Part shown: in pieces, positions 63,192-64,000 of the stretch
How the letters are laid out: each line of letters opens with the position of its first letter
How positions within the stretch are numbered: the stretch's first letter is position 1
Origin: Microbacteriaceae bacterium
GTDB taxonomy: Bacteria > Actinomycetota > Actinomycetes > Actinomycetales > Microbacteriaceae
Assembly (NCBI GenBank): GCA_025352325.1
Contig: JANXTR010000023.1
Coordinates: 124,001 to 188,000, forward strand
Direction: 5' to 3'
Length of the DNA stretch: 64,000 bases
Notes under the pieces: model-generated
What the model was told of the DNA's origin: nothing
The model's input: the letters and a program-made list of their open reading frames with translations, nothing else
Databases searched by the model: none
Translations under genes and position numbers: made by a program

Positions 63192-63779
63192 CTAGTCGGT
63201 GGCGGGCGTCGGTGTGACGTCGGGCTCGCCCGGGTCGCCGAGGTCTTCAATCCAGAGGTCATCGTCGGCGCGCAGGGTCTGCCAGGCGGCATAGAGGACA
63301 CCGAGTGCCGCAACCGCGCCGAGGCTGATCAGGATGTACTTGCCAGGGCCCGACTTCTTGGGCGGCTCGACGATGTGCACCGTGCGACCGATCCGCTCGT
63401 TGACCGAGTTGGCCGCAGACGTCGCCTGCTTGAGTGCGGCGCGGATCCGCGGGTCCTTCGCAACCTCGACCATGGCGAGGGCGGAGGCGATTGCTCCCGA
63501 GATCGCGGGGAGGACGTCATCCGAGAGGCGCTCGCCAGCGCGGGAGGCGGCGGAGCGACCCGACGCGGCGACTGAGGCGACGACGGGACGCACCCGGCTG
63601 TCGTAGCTGTCACGGGCGCGGGGGCCGACCTCTTCGCGGGCGTAGTTCGCGGCTTGGCGACGGGCGTCCTTGAGAACGGCGCTAGCGTGCTCGAGCGCGT
63701 CGCGCTGCTCGTCCCACAGCTCTTCGGCCGAGCGCTTGAGCTTGTTCAGTTCCTTTTGACGCTTGCGTGACAATGCCAT
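63192..63779 (-). CDS. Hypothetical membrane-anchored coiled-coil protein
   Basis: MALSRKRQKELNKLKRSAEELWDEQRDALEHA..., C-terminal TM. Confidence 0.65.
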   Translation of the reverse strand: MALSRKRQKELNKLKRSAEELWDEQRDALEHASAVLKDARRQAANYAREEVGPRARDSYDSRVRPVVASVAASGRSAASRAGERLSDDVLPAISGAIASALAMVEVAKDPRIRAALKQATSAANSVNERIGRTVHIVEPPKKSGPGKYILISLGAVAALGVLYAAWQTLRADDDLWIEDLGDPGEPDVTPTPATD

Positions 63780-63904
63780 GTCGACCTCCGTCGTGGTGTG
63801 TCTTGAGAACATGCCCATCCTGCCATGCAGCCCGCGCGTCGGCGATGGATTCCCCTGGGCGGTCCCTGGGAGCAGGGTCAATGCCCGCATGACAGAATGA
63901 CCGC

Positions 63905-64000
63905 ATGGCTCTTCACACCGCGGTCGCGACCTTCCACACCAACCACGGCGATATCCGTGTCAACCTCTTCGGCAACCACGCCCCGATCACCGTCGACAAC
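63905..64000 (+). CDS. Cyclophilin-type peptidylprolyl isomerase (5' partial)
   Basis: MALHTAVATFHTNHGDIRVNLFGNHAPITVDN, runs off window. Confidence 0.88.
   Translation, partial: MALHTAVATFHTNHGDIRVNLFGNHAPITVDN

Overview
High-GC actinobacterial (Microbacteriaceae-like, by gene content and order) chromosome segment spanning the replication origin. From left to right: a PIF1-like helicase, a K+ channel, CtaG/CopD, HU, a rpmB-rpmG-rpsN cluster lacking zinc-ribbon cysteines, a very large secreted NIDO/SGNH/PKD/beta-helix protein, zur-znuBCA with an operator-like palindrome, branched-chain ketoacid dehydrogenase genes plus an aminotransferase, a WXG-like/hydrolase pair, purB, dnaB, rplI-rpsR-ssb-rpsF, cca, DUF6049-murJ, trxBA, ddl-like, parBA with three perfect parS sites, rsmG, khpB/jag, yidC-yidD-rnpA-rpmH, dnaA-oriC-dnaN, gnd, recF, dciA-like, gyrB-gyrA, DUF3566, tRNA-Ile and tRNA-Ala. 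The most notable accessory region is a compact ~5.7 kb element integrated in the 3' end of tRNA-Ala (about 53580-59279). It has a 20-bp att duplication, a tyrosine integrase, two small unassigned ORFs, an HUH rolling-circle-type Rep, and a convergent restriction-modification module (C5-cytosine methyltransferase plus NotI-family endonuclease). It also has near-terminal 20-bp repeats that look like integrase arm sites, and a perfect 12-bp inverted repeat upstream of the methyltransferase. I ran no database searches. Calls come from the supplied translations, motif recognition and direct reading of the sequence.
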